Of a stretch of 64,000 nt of DNA, positions 46,418-55,372 are shown piece by piece. The notes under the pieces are model-generated. The model was not told the DNA's origin and searched no databases. It was given only the letters and a program-made list of their open reading frames with translations. Where the stretch lies: contig NC_010321.1 in NCBI RefSeq assembly GCF_000019085.1, positions 628,501 through 692,500 on the forward strand. Reading direction: 5' to 3'. The translations under genes were made by a program, and so were the position numbers. The stretch's first letter is position 1. Each line of letters opens with the position of its first letter. This stretch comes from Thermoanaerobacter pseudethanolicus ATCC 33223 (lineage in GTDB: Bacteria; Bacillota; Thermoanaerobacteria; Thermoanaerobacterales; Thermoanaerobacteraceae).

Positions 46418-47743
46418 ATGAAAAGAAAAATTTTATCCATTATGTTGACGTTTGCATTGGTTTTTTCGCTCATGGCAGGCTGTGATACAAAAGGCAGCAA
46501 TAATGGAGAAAGTAATAGTACTGTCACGGCAACAAAGACTGTAAAAATTACTTTGCTAAATTCTAAGGGGGAAATTCAGGCTCAATTAGAAGAGGCAGCT
46601 AAAGTTTTTACAAAAGAAAATCCAAATATTACTGTAGAAGTTATTCCTGCAGCGGCTGGTCAGTCACCTTTTGAAAAGGTTACCGCTATGTATGCATCTG
46701 GTAATGCACCGACAATGGCGATGCTGGATCCGGGTGATATAGCAAAATTCAAAGATAAATTTTTAGATCTAAGCGGAGAAAAATGGGTTGAGGATGCGAT
46801 CGATTGGACTTTAAGTGTAGCCAGAGTAGATGGGAAGGTTATAGCATTCCCATTTGCAGTTGAAGGGTATGGGCTCATTTACAACAAAGCTGTATTAGAT
46901 AAAGCTTATGGTGGAAACTTTGATCCGAGTTCTATAAGGACGAGAGATGCTTTGGAAGAAGCATTTAAAAAAGTAGAAGCAATTGGTGTCAAAGCTTTAG
47001 AAATTTCTCCAATGGATTGGTCTTTAGGCGCACACTTTCTGACAATAGCGTATGCTGCTCAATCGAAAGATCCTGCACAAGTAGCTCAATTTTTATCAGA
47101 CTTAAAAGCTGGAAAAGTTGATTTGGCAAATAACAAAGTGTTTAATGGTTTAATGGATACTTTTGACATGATGAAAAAGTACAACATAGATAAAAATGAT
47201 CCATTATCTCCGACTTATGATAGAGGACCAGAGCTTATTGGTAAAGGTGAAGTTGGATTTTGGTTTATGGGAAATTGGGCATGGCCACAGATAAAAGAAT
47301 TTGATACTGCAAATGAACAATACGGCTTTATACCTGTGCCCATAAGCAATAATCCTGGGGATTATGGCAATTCACAGATAGCTGTAGGCCCATCGAAGTT
47401 TATAGGAATAGATAAGACACAGAACAATGCTGTTCAACAGGATGCCGCTAAGAAATTTTTGAATTGGTTAGTTTACAGCCAGACAGGACAGGATGCTCTT
47501 GTGAACAAAGCCAATGTTATACCTGCTTTTAAAAATATAACATTAGAGCCACAAGATCCTTTGGCTAAATCTATAGGACAATATATGAAGGAAAGTAATA
47601 CATTAAAATTAGAGTTTAATACTATATTGCCACCAGACCACTGGTCAAAGTTAGGAGCTTCAATGCAAAAGTATTTGGCAGGCAAAATTGACAGAAAAGG
47701 CTTGATTGATGAAATAGAAAATTATTGGAAAAATGTTCAATAA
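46418..47743 (+). CDS. Sugar ABC transporter, solute-binding lipoprotein (sucrose/fructan unit)
   Basis: 441 residues. The signal peptide ends in the lipobox MAGC (Cys22), so it is lipid-anchored outside the membrane. The mature part has ITLLNSKGEIQAQLEEAAKVFTKENPN, AFPFAVEGYGLIYNK and GEVGFWFMGNWAWPQIKEF, typical of family 1 sugar binders. AAAGGGG precedes the ATG. It is first in an operon with two permeases, a GH32 gene, fructokinase and a LacI regulator, so sucrose or fructo-oligosaccharides are the likely ligands. No ATPase gene is present. Confidence 0.93.
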   Translation: MKRKILSIMLTFALVFSLMAGCDTKGSNNGESNSTVTATKTVKITLLNSKGEIQAQLEEAAKVFTKENPNITVEVIPAAAGQSPFEKVTAMYASGNAPTMAMLDPGDIAKFKDKFLDLSGEKWVEDAIDWTLSVARVDGKVIAFPFAVEGYGLIYNKAVLDKAYGGNFDPSSIRTRDALEEAFKKVEAIGVKALEISPMDWSLGAHFLTIAYAAQSKDPAQVAQFLSDLKAGKVDLANNKVFNGLMDTFDMMKKYNIDKNDPLSPTYDRGPELIGKGEVGFWFMGNWAWPQIKEFDTANEQYGFIPVPISNNPGDYGNSQIAVGPSKFIGIDKTQNNAVQQDAAKKFLNWLVYSQTGQDALVNKANVIPAFKNITLEPQDPLAKSIGQYMKESNTLKLEFNTILPPDHWSKLGASMQKYLAGKIDRKGLIDEIENYWKNVQ

Positions 47744-47756
47744 TATGTAAGGTTTG

Positions 47757-47799
47757 ATTGAATAACGGATAGAATGTTATTGTCTATCCGTTATTCAAT
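47757..47799 (+). other. Intercistronic hairpin between solute-binding and permease genes
   Basis: A perfect 17-bp inverted repeat (ATTGAATAACGGATAGA with its complement) around a nine-base loop, with no T-run. It is the third example of this arrangement in the window. Confidence 0.85.
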
Positions 47800-47823
47800 A
47801 TAAAAGTGAAGGAGGATATGAAT

Positions 47824-48708
47824 GTGAATCAAGAGAAAACTTTATTGGCTAAACTCAAAACGTACTTGATATTTGCAGGACCTACTACCTTTGCTTTTCT
47901 CACAGTAATAATATTACCGTTTTTATATGGAATATATTTAACTTTTACTGATTGGAATGGTATTTCTGCTACGCATGCTTTTGTAGGTTTTTCAAATTAT
48001 TTACAAGCGTTTAATGATAAAGTGTTTTGGACATCTTTTTTATTGACATTAAAATATGTATTTTTCACAGTAATATTAATTAATGTCATAGCTTTTTTCT
48101 TGGCTTATATGTTAACGAGTGGCGTAAAAGGTCAAAATTTCTTTAGAGCAGGGTTTTTTACTCCAAATTTGATAGGCGGAATATTGTTAGGTTTTATATG
48201 GCAATTTATTTTTTCAAACATTTTAGTATATTTGGGAAAATCATATAATATACCAATTTTCTCAGGTTCTTGGCTATCAGATCCTGACAAAGCTTTTTGG
48301 GCTTTGGTTATTGTGACAGTTTGGCAGTATACTGGTTATATGATGGTAATATATATTTCGGGTTTTATGAATATACCGAGAGATTTGTTAGAGGCGGCAA
48401 GTATAGACGGTGCAAATTTTTATCAAAGATTAAAAAATGTAATACTTCCGTTAATGGCGCCTTCTTTTACTATAAGTGTTTTTTTGACTTTACAACGAGG
48501 GTTTATGGTTTACGACATAAACTTGGCTTTGACAAATGGAGGGCCTTACAAAAGCACCGAGCTCATATCACTTCATATATATAACACTGCTTTTTTAAGT
48601 CAACAGTATGGTATTGGTCAAGCAGAGGCGTTTTTTCTCTTTTTTGTGGTAGCGGCTGTGACGTTGCTTCAAGTGTATTTTAGCAAAAAGCTGGAGGTGG
48701 AAAATTGA
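47824..48708 (+). CDS. Sugar ABC transporter permease (MalF-like)
   Basis: About 294 residues with six predicted spans. The EAA loop reads LLEAASIDGANFYQRLKNVILPLMAP (near 190). GGAGG fits the GTG at 47824 (eight bases away); an ATG at 47818 and a GTG at 47806 are in frame but badly placed. Its stop overlaps the start of the next permease by one base (TGATG). Confidence 0.92.
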   Translation: MNQEKTLLAKLKTYLIFAGPTTFAFLTVIILPFLYGIYLTFTDWNGISATHAFVGFSNYLQAFNDKVFWTSFLLTLKYVFFTVILINVIAFFLAYMLTSGVKGQNFFRAGFFTPNLIGGILLGFIWQFIFSNILVYLGKSYNIPIFSGSWLSDPDKAFWALVIVTVWQYTGYMMVIYISGFMNIPRDLLEAASIDGANFYQRLKNVILPLMAPSFTISVFLTLQRGFMVYDINLALTNGGPYKSTELISLHIYNTAFLSQQYGIGQAEAFFLFFVVAAVTLLQVYFSKKLEVEN

Positions 48709-49535
48709 TGGAAAAGAATAATCGCCTACTTAATGGAATAAAATTTTTTGCTTTAAGTATTTTTTTGGTACTTTATATATTTCCATTTTTTATAGTTTTA
48801 ATTAATTCCTTTAAAGAGAGAAAGGAAATACTAGAAAACCCACTCAAGCTTCCGTCGGTGCTGAATTTAAGCAATTACATTGATGCTTTTACAAAAATGA
48901 ATTATATGCATGCTTTTTTGAATTCTTTGATTATAACTGCTTTTAGTGTATTTTTGATTACATTGCTGTCATCAATGACTGCTTATATTTTTGTAAGAAA
49001 AAAGTGGAAGTTCAATCAGTTTATGTTCTTTTTTATGGTGGCGTCTATGATTATTCCTTTCCAAGGGATAATGATACCCCTTGTAAAAATATATGGTTCT
49101 ATCGGGATGATGAATAGCAAATGGGCATTGATTTATATGTATGTAGGTTTTGGTGCATCTTTGGCTGTATTTATGTATCACGGTTTTATAAAGAGTATAC
49201 CATTGGAATTAGAAGAGGCTGCTACTATTGATGGATGCAGCCAGCTTCAGACTTTCTTTAAAATTGTTTTTCCGCTTTTAAAGCCAGTAACAACAACAAT
49301 AGCTATATTGGATATATTATGGATATGGAATGACTTTCTATTGCCATATTTAGTACTTATGGCACCAGAGCAGAGAACTTTACCGCTATCTGTTTTCTAT
49401 TTTTATGGAACTTACACGATTGAATATGGGCCTGCTATGGCAGCTCTTATGTTAGCTACAATTCCTGTAATAATTGTATATTTACTAATGCAAAAGCAGA
49501 TTATAGAAGGCGTTTTAAAGGGTTCAATAAAATAA
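48708..49535 (+). CDS. Sugar ABC transporter permease (MalG-like)
   Basis: About 275 residues with six predicted spans. The EAA loop reads LEEAATIDGCSQLQTFFKIVFPLLKP (near 165). GGAGGTGG is seven bases upstream. It forms the channel with the preceding permease. The GH32 gene follows after 19 bases, so the imported sugar is cleaved inside the cell. Confidence 0.93.
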   Translation: MEKNNRLLNGIKFFALSIFLVLYIFPFFIVLINSFKERKEILENPLKLPSVLNLSNYIDAFTKMNYMHAFLNSLIITAFSVFLITLLSSMTAYIFVRKKWKFNQFMFFFMVASMIIPFQGIMIPLVKIYGSIGMMNSKWALIYMYVGFGASLAVFMYHGFIKSIPLELEEAATIDGCSQLQTFFKIVFPLLKPVTTTIAILDILWIWNDFLLPYLVLMAPEQRTLPLSVFYFYGTYTIEYGPAMAALMLATIPVIIVYLLMQKQIIEGVLKGSIK

Positions 49536-49554
49536 AGGTCTGGAGGTAGTAGAA

Positions 49555-50931
49555 TTGGAATTGAGAAATATAAATGATGCAAATAAGTATATTCAAGCAA
49601 ATAAGAGTAGATTAAATTTACAATATAGATTGAAATACCATCTAATGGGTGAATATGGTTGGATTAATGACCCTAATGGATTTATATATTACAAGGATAA
49701 TTACCATTTGTTTTATCAGCACAACCCTTATGATGCAGTTTGGGGGCCGATGCATTGGGGGCATGCGATTAGTAAGGATTTGGTTAAATGGACTTATCTT
49801 CCAATAGCGTTAGTGCCGGGAGATGATTTTGACAAAGATGGGTGTTTTTCAGGTAGTGCCATTGAAAAAGACGATATGTTATGTTTGCTGTATACTGGAC
49901 ACATATATACAGGACCTGATAAGAGTAAAAATTATAAGCAGGTTCAAAATTTGGCTTACTCGAAAGATGGTATTAATTTCGTAAAATATAGTAAAAATCC
50001 TGTAATTGGAGAAAAGCAAATTCCAGAAGAAGCAAGTAAAAAGGATTTTAGAGACCCTAAAGTTTTTAAAAACGGACAATATTATTACATGATGTTAGGT
50101 TCAAATGATGGGAAGGGACACGGGCAGGTATTATTGTATAAATCAACAAATTTAAAAGATTGGGATTTTGTAAATATACTTGCGAGAGGGAATGAAAACA
50201 CAGGTTACAATTGGGAATGTCCTGATTTATTTGAATTACAAGGTAAGTATGTACTGATGGTATCTACAGAACATATAAAGACTAGAGGGAATGATTTTAA
50301 TAGTACTCACTCATCTATATATTTTATTGGAGATTTAGACATAAACAAAGGGATATTTAAGTTTGATATTGATGGTTATCAACAGATTGACTATGGATTT
50401 GACTTTTATGCTCCACAAACTACTAGTGATAAATTGGGAAGAAGGCTTATGGTTGCATGGATGGATATGTGGGGGGAAGTTATGCCAACACAGGAAAGAG
50501 GCCATAATTGGGCTGGAGCCATGACATTACCAAGGGAAATTTTAATGGTTAATAGTAAATTATATTTTAGGCCGATTAAAGAAATAGAAAACTACAGAAA
50601 AAATCATTATAAGCTTATAAACTTGAAGATAGATGGAGAAAAAAACTTAGACACATATGGTGACTGTTATGAACTTGAAGTTGAGTTTGAGGGGGGTAAA
50701 GCAGAGGAATTTGGTTTAAAAATAAGAAAAGGAGACAATGAAGAAACTATTTTATCATATAAAAGAGATGAATCATTATTTATATTTGACCGCAATGAAT
50801 CAGGTATAGGACCTAAAGGAGAAAGGAAAATAAATGTAGCTTTAAAAAATAATAAACTTAAACTCAGAGTATTTGTAGATGTAAGTTCGGTTGAGATATT
50901 TATTAATGATGGGGAAAAAGTAATGAGTGGA
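49555..50931 (+). pseudogene. GH32 beta-fructosidase (sucrose/fructan hydrolase), interrupted by a transposon
   Basis: Motifs are complete: WINDPNG (36-42, nucleophile Asp39), RDP (166-168) and ECPD (acid/base Glu221), with the C-terminal beta sandwich VDVSSVEIFINDGEKVMSG. Start is TTG with TGGAGG upstream. The frame is broken at residue 459 by the transposon at 50932; read into it, five foreign residues (CHFSN) follow before a stop. Joining 50931 to 54152 restores RIYPSKDSVNISVYSKGECK and a proper end, 491 residues in all. The truncated protein lacks only the last 32 residues of the sandwich and keeps its catalytic domain, so partial activity is possible. Confidence 0.93.
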
Positions 50932-50996
50932 TGTCATTTCTCAAATTAATTTAGCCCAAAACCGATAAAATTTTTCAGATTAAATAATCTTGTGAT

Positions 50997-51054
50997 AAAA
51001 TTAATGCTAAAGGAATTTGATAAATTTTTTTCAGATTCCTTTAGCATTAATTTT
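50997..51054 (+). other. Strong hairpin in the left end of the transposon
   Basis: A perfect 20-bp inverted repeat around an 18-base loop; the arm core is ATGCTAAAGGAAT. The right arm ends in ATTTT just before the DUF6431 ribosome site. It could stop host transcription from entering the element. TTTAGCATTAA from the right arm recurs near 51656, just after the DUF6431 gene. Confidence 0.85.
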
Positions 51055-51071
51055 AATTGGAGAGGTTACTT

Positions 51072-51653
51072 ATGCAAATAATTTTCCATGTTGATAACAT
51101 TGAAGAATATTTACATAAAGGTAAAGATTACAATTTTCCTGACCCACCAGATAGATGTCCTTATCCCGATTGCAAGTGTAGAGTAAAACTAAAAAAGCAC
51201 GGGTTTTATTACCGTTACTATTTAGATGGACCTAACTGTATAAAAATAGCCATAAGAAGATATATATGTCCTGTGTGTAAAAGAACTCTTTCCTACCTTC
51301 CTGATTTCTGTCTTCCCCATTTTCAGTATTCTTTCAATATGATTGTAAAGTCTTTAAAAGAGACACTTACAAGAGAAAAAACTCTCAGTTCTTTCATAAG
51401 TGACTTAAAAAGAAACTTTCCCACCATACTATTTTCAAGACAGCATATATATTTTTACACCAAAAGGATAATGAATAATTTAAGTTTTATCATATACGGA
51501 TTAAGGCAAATAGACCCTTACATAAAGTTATCTGAGACTGACTCACAAAGAGAGAGGGCCAGAGAGATTTTGGACATAATAAGCATTGTACCACTCTTCT
51601 CCCAACGGTTTTATGCTCATTGCCAAAAATCATTTCTGGCCTCTCTCACATAA
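51072..51653 (+). CDS. DUF6431 zinc-ribbon protein carried by the transposon
   Basis: About 193 residues. The N-terminal third has seven cysteines in zinc-ribbon layout (C29, C34, C36, C56, C66-x2-C69, C80), with CPYPDCKCRVKLKKHGFYYRYY and RRYICPVCKRTLSYLPDF, like DNA-binding fingers of some transposases. The rest is helical and basic with no recognised catalytic motif. GGAGAGG fits the ATG at 51072; the longer frame from a TTG at 51057 is less likely. Function unknown; by position it could help bind ends or choose targets, as TniQ/TnsD do in Tn7-like elements. That is inference. Confidence 0.75.
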   Translation: MQIIFHVDNIEEYLHKGKDYNFPDPPDRCPYPDCKCRVKLKKHGFYYRYYLDGPNCIKIAIRRYICPVCKRTLSYLPDFCLPHFQYSFNMIVKSLKETLTREKTLSSFISDLKRNFPTILFSRQHIYFYTKRIMNNLSFIIYGLRQIDPYIKLSETDSQRERAREILDIISIVPLFSQRFYAHCQKSFLASLT

Positions 51654-51789
51654 TTTTAGCATTAAATCCGAAAGATTTAAATAAAAATTTTGATTTTTTC
51701 TTAGCAACATAACTTTTTCCTTTAATGTCCCCCAGGTATGAGCTAAAATTACGATTAAGAAATCAAAAAAGTGAAGGGGGAACATATAA

Positions 51790-53115
51790 ATGCTTGATGA
51801 AAAAGCGAGAGAAGCTATAGCATTAAAGAGATTTTCACTGATAAGTCCGGTGCTAAACGGACAGGTAAAAAATCAGAAAGAATATTTTGATGCTCTTTCC
51901 GATAAACCTATTGAGATACCTTATCTTGGAATGAGAAGATATACTCCCAAGACACTTAGAGGGTGGCTATATCAGTATTTAAGAGGCGGTATAGAAGCGT
52001 TAAAGCCGGGTTATCGAAGCGACAGAGGCAAATACAGAAAGATAAACTTTGAACTTTCAGAGAAAATAAAGCAAAAAAAGCTTGAACATCCTGAAATGCC
52101 AAACAAACTTCTTTATGAGACATTGATAGGAGAAGGAATAATCTCACCGGATAAAGTATCCCTTTCGACATTCTATAGGTTTTTGAAAAACATTCCTGTA
52201 AAATCTTTAGATAAAGAAAAAGAGGGTAAAACAAAGAGATTTTCCCATGAATTCATCAATGAACTGTGGCAGACTGATGTCATGTATGGGCCATATATTA
52301 AAGAAGGTAAAACAAAAAGGCAAACGTACCTTATTGCATATATAGATGATGCTTCCAGGCTGTGTACCTATGCTCGCTTTTACTATACCCAGAATTTTTT
52401 AGCTTTAAGAGACTCATTTAAAGAAGCAGTGCTAAGAAGGGGAATACCCAAAATGCTCTACACTGACAATGGAAAGATATATAGAAGCACTCAATTTGAA
52501 TATATATGTGCATCATTAGGTACATCTCTTATTCATGCTGAGCCCTTTTCACCTCATTCAAAAGGGAAAATAGAAAGATTCTTTCATACGGTGAGAATGA
52601 GATTTTTAAGCACAATAGATCCTACATCCATAAAGAGTATAGATGAGCTCAATATGATGTTTTTTAAATGGCTGGAGGAGGATTACAACCGAAAAGAACA
52701 TAGCAGTATTGGCATGAGTCCTTTAGATTTTTTCATGTCTCAAATATCAAGGGTAAATATGTGTGGTGACATAGATATGTTGAATGAATGTTTTCTCATA
52801 AGAGTAAATCGTAAAGTAAACAAAGATGCCACACTTAAAGTGGAAAATATACTTTACGAAACAGAAGAAAAGTTTAAAGGTATGCGCTTAGAAGTCAGAT
52901 ATGACCCGCAGTGGCTTAAGGATAATACACCCCTTTTACTTTTTCATGAAGGCAAAAAAGTAGGGGAAGCGTATAAGGTAAATTTTCATGATAATGCTAA
53001 AATTCCTGTAGAATATATCGAAGACAGAAAGGTTGTAAGCGAAAATGAAGATACTGTGGATTTTGCGGCAAAACCTAATTCCCCAGTAATATCCTTTAAT
53101 GATATCATTGATTAA
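51790..53115 (+). CDS. DDE transposase, Mu/Tn7 (TnsB/TniA)-like, integrase core
   Basis: 441 residues. N-terminal helix-turn-helix regions (about 45-130) bind ends. The retroviral-integrase-type core has LWQTDVMYGP (Asp163), LYTDNGKIY (Asp226) and HSKGKIERFFHT (Glu262), an exact D-x35-E spacing. The C-terminal beta barrel (about 310-400) is present. GAAGGGGG precedes the ATG. The ATPase gene follows 17 bases later, so the two are one transcription unit. The enzyme should cut and join the TGTCA ends at 50932 and 54145 with 6-bp staggered target cuts, one more than the 5 bp usual for Mu and Tn7. Confidence 0.93.
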   Translation: MLDEKAREAIALKRFSLISPVLNGQVKNQKEYFDALSDKPIEIPYLGMRRYTPKTLRGWLYQYLRGGIEALKPGYRSDRGKYRKINFELSEKIKQKKLEHPEMPNKLLYETLIGEGIISPDKVSLSTFYRFLKNIPVKSLDKEKEGKTKRFSHEFINELWQTDVMYGPYIKEGKTKRQTYLIAYIDDASRLCTYARFYYTQNFLALRDSFKEAVLRRGIPKMLYTDNGKIYRSTQFEYICASLGTSLIHAEPFSPHSKGKIERFFHTVRMRFLSTIDPTSIKSIDELNMMFFKWLEEDYNRKEHSSIGMSPLDFFMSQISRVNMCGDIDMLNECFLIRVNRKVNKDATLKVENILYETEEKFKGMRLEVRYDPQWLKDNTPLLLFHEGKKVGEAYKVNFHDNAKIPVEYIEDRKVVSENEDTVDFAAKPNSPVISFNDIID

Positions 53116-53132
53116 AAAAAGAGGTGTTTACA

Positions 53133-53933
53133 ATGTTTACCCAATATTTTGGAATGAAATTTAATCCATTTTCTAAAGAGATAAGTGTAAACGACCTTTA
53201 CATAAGTGAAGACATTGCTGAATTAAATGCCAGGCTAAAATATTTACAAGAAACAAGGGGTATAGGACTTGTCGTTGGGGAGGCGGGTTCAGGCAAATCT
53301 ACCGCATTAAGAAAATATGCTGAAAGCCTCAATCGTTCTACATTTAAACCATGTTACTTTGCCCTTTCTACACTCACAGTGAGAGAATTCTATCAAGCAT
53401 TGGCTATGATTTTAGGCGAAACCCCCTCATACAAAAAAGTAACGCTCTTTCACCAGATACAAAGAGCGATAACAGAACTTTATTACAGCCAGAAGATAAC
53501 TCCTGTCATAATATTAGATGAAATACAACTGGTTTCTAATGATGTTCTTGAAGATTTGAGAATAATATTTAACTTTAATATGGATTCTCAAAACCCGTAT
53601 ATATTGATACTTTCAGGACAACCACACATAAGAAACAAACTAGCCTTGAATGTAAACAGTGCACTAAGGCAAAGAATTTCTATAAAGTATGTAATGCAAG
53701 GGCTAAAAAAAGAAGAAATTCAAGATTATATAAAAACAAGAATGAAAATAGCTGGAGTGATGGATGATATATTTACACCATCGGCATATGAAGCAATATA
53801 TTCTCTAACAAAAGGGCTGCCAAGGATAATAAATAACCTGGTAACGGCTTCTCTTCTCTATGCGTATTCTAAAAGGCTAAGAGAAATAGATGAAGAAGTA
53901 ATATACCAGGCACAAAATGAAATCAGTTTATGA
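53133..53933 (+). CDS. Transposon AAA ATPase (ExeA/TniB/TnsC-like)
   Basis: About 266 residues. It starts with MFTQYFGMKFNPFSKE, typical of ExeA/TniB-like ATPases. Walker A GEAGSGKST is at 49-57, Walker B VIILDE at 125-130 and sensor 1 ILILSGQP near 154-161. The C-terminal lid has PSAYEAIYSLTKGLPRIINNL. Such proteins choose and activate targets for Mu- and Tn7-type transposases. GAGGTG lies six bases before the ATG at 53133; the GTG at 53124 is inside the ribosome site. A terminator follows inside the element. Confidence 0.93.
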   Translation: MFTQYFGMKFNPFSKEISVNDLYISEDIAELNARLKYLQETRGIGLVVGEAGSGKSTALRKYAESLNRSTFKPCYFALSTLTVREFYQALAMILGETPSYKKVTLFHQIQRAITELYYSQKITPVIILDEIQLVSNDVLEDLRIIFNFNMDSQNPYILILSGQPHIRNKLALNVNSALRQRISIKYVMQGLKKEEIQDYIKTRMKIAGVMDDIFTPSAYEAIYSLTKGLPRIINNLVTASLLYAYSKRLREIDEEVIYQAQNEISL

Positions 53934-53970
53934 GAGTAGTAGCTTTCGCTACTCTCATTTTTTATTATAC
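53932..53970 (+). terminator. Rho-independent terminator of the transposon genes
   Basis: GAGAGTAG pairs perfectly with CTACTCTC around TAGCTTTCG, followed by ATTTTTTATT. It could also reduce transcription into the downstream fructokinase gene. Confidence 0.9.
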
Positions 53971-54061
53971 TTCAATTAACCCAAATTGCCAATAACAGAT
54001 ATTAACATATTTTGGCGGTTATGCTCTTAAAAAGTGAAAAAAATTTTTAATCAGGCTGTGA

Positions 54062-54139
54062 TAATTTGAGAAAAAATACTTTTATGCACTTAAAAAATGC
54101 CATTATAATTTGAAAATCTTTGGAGATTTAATTTGAGAA
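54062..54139. repeat. Iterated motifs in the right end of the transposon
   Basis: TAATTTGAGAA (54062-54072), TAATTTGAAAA (54106-54116) and TAATTTGAGAA (54129-54139) are spaced 44 and 23 bases apart. Related motifs lie in the left end at 50938-50948, 50972-50982 and 51028-51038. They look like multiple transposase-binding sites, as at Mu and Tn7 ends. Confidence 0.65.
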
Positions 54140-54145
54140 TTGACA

Positions 54146-54250
54146 AGTGGAAGGATATATCCTAGCAAAGATTCGGTAAATATATCTGTATATTCCAAAG
54201 GGGAATGCAAAATTAATTATTTAAATAAATGGGATATTGTTGTAGATTAA
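54146..54250 (+). pseudogene. 3' end of the interrupted GH32 gene
   Basis: After the second AGTGGA copy the frame reads RIYPSKDSVNISVYSKGECK and ends KWDIVVD at TAA 54248-54250. This is the missing C-terminus of the GH32 protein whose N-terminal 459 residues end at 50931. It has no start of its own. It lies 66 bases before fructokinase, which shows the ancestral operon order. Confidence 0.92.
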
Positions 54251-54316
54251 ATTTATTGATAAATTTAAAGTGAGCGTTACCACAGTGTAAAATAAATTCT
54301 GTGTGGGGTGATTATA

Positions 54317-55285
54317 ATGTGTGATGTTATAGCTTTAGGTGAGTTGCTGATTGATTTTACTCCTGCAGGGTTTTCTGATAATGGAAATACACTATTTGAA
54401 ATGAATCCTGGGGGAGCACCTGCAAATGTGTTAACTGCTGTTACAAAATTAGGAGGAAAAGGTGCTTTTATAGGTAAAGTAGGTGATGACCAATTTGGAT
54501 ATTTTTTAAAAAAAGTGCTTGAAAATAATCAAATTAACACAGATGGTTTAAAATTTACTACAAAAGCAAATACAACTCTTGCTTTTGTACATCTTGATGA
54601 CAAAGGAGACAGAAGCTTTACTTTTTATCGAAATCCGGGAGCTGACACAATGTTGGAAGAAGAGGATATTGAACTGGATTTAATAGAAAAAGGAAAAATA
54701 TTTCATTTTGGGTCTTTATCTATGACAGATGAACCTTCGAGAAGTGCCACATTAAAAGCTATTGAATATGCAAAACAAAATAAAAAAATTATTTCATATG
54801 ACCCAAATTGGAGACCACCTTTATGGGAAAATGAAACTGTTGCGAAAAAAGAAATGGTTTTGGGATTACAATATGCAGATATAGTGAAATTATCTGAAGA
54901 CGAACTACAATTTCTGACGGGAGAATCAAACTTGGAATATGGCAGTAAAACATTATTTGATATGGGGATAAAACTAGTTTTAGTAACTTTAGGAGCAAAA
55001 GGTTGCTATTATAGACATACATCGGGCACAGGACATATACCTGCATATCGTGTAAATGTGGTAGATACAACAGGAGCTGGAGATGCTTTTTTAGGAGGAG
55101 TTCTTTATAATATATCAAAAATAGATTATCCCCTAGATAAATTAAAAACTCAAGAACTCGAAAAAATTATTGACTTTGCTAATGCTACCGGTGGACTATG
55201 CACAACTAAAAGAGGAGCAATTCCTGCAATGCCAACATTAGAAGAGGTAAAATATTTACTAGTACATGGTGTAAAATCGTTGTAA
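54317..55285 (+). CDS. scrK: Fructokinase (PfkB family)
   Basis: About 322 residues, ribokinase/PfkB fold. VIALGELLIDFTP at the N-terminus, the substrate loop MNPGGAPANVLTAVTKLGG (about 30-48) and the catalytic DTTGAGDAFLGG (about 249-260, Asp base) are typical of bacterial fructokinases. It would phosphorylate fructose released by the GH32 enzyme. GGGGTG precedes the ATG at 54317. Since the transposon lies between it and the operon promoter, it may now depend on read-through or a weak local promoter. Confidence 0.9.
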   Translation: MCDVIALGELLIDFTPAGFSDNGNTLFEMNPGGAPANVLTAVTKLGGKGAFIGKVGDDQFGYFLKKVLENNQINTDGLKFTTKANTTLAFVHLDDKGDRSFTFYRNPGADTMLEEEDIELDLIEKGKIFHFGSLSMTDEPSRSATLKAIEYAKQNKKIISYDPNWRPPLWENETVAKKEMVLGLQYADIVKLSEDELQFLTGESNLEYGSKTLFDMGIKLVLVTLGAKGCYYRHTSGTGHIPAYRVNVVDTTGAGDAFLGGVLYNISKIDYPLDKLKTQELEKIIDFANATGGLCTTKRGAIPAMPTLEEVKYLLVHGVKSL

Positions 55286-55372
55286 AATATGCCATTATGA
55301 AGACTTTAATTGTAATTACGATAAAGGTATAATAGAAGAGGAGACAAAAAGTAGTAATAGAAGGTGATAGAC

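Larger units (their letters stand above)
50932..54145. mobile_element. Complete three-gene DDE transposon with inverted ends and 6-bp target duplication
   Basis: The left end begins TGTCATTTCTCAAATTAA; the right end, read inward on the other strand, begins TGTCAATTCTCAAATTAA (17 of 18 the same). AGTGGA stands directly outside both ends (50926-50931 and 54146-54151). Removing 3,220 bases restores the GH32 reading frame exactly, so the boundaries are proved by the sequence. Cargo: DUF6431 zinc-ribbon protein, Mu/Tn7-like DDE transposase and ExeA/TniB-like ATPase, all on the plus strand. Extra copies of a TTYTCARATTA motif sit inside both ends. The near-perfect scar and intact genes suggest recent insertion. 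I cannot name an established family. Confidence 0.95.
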
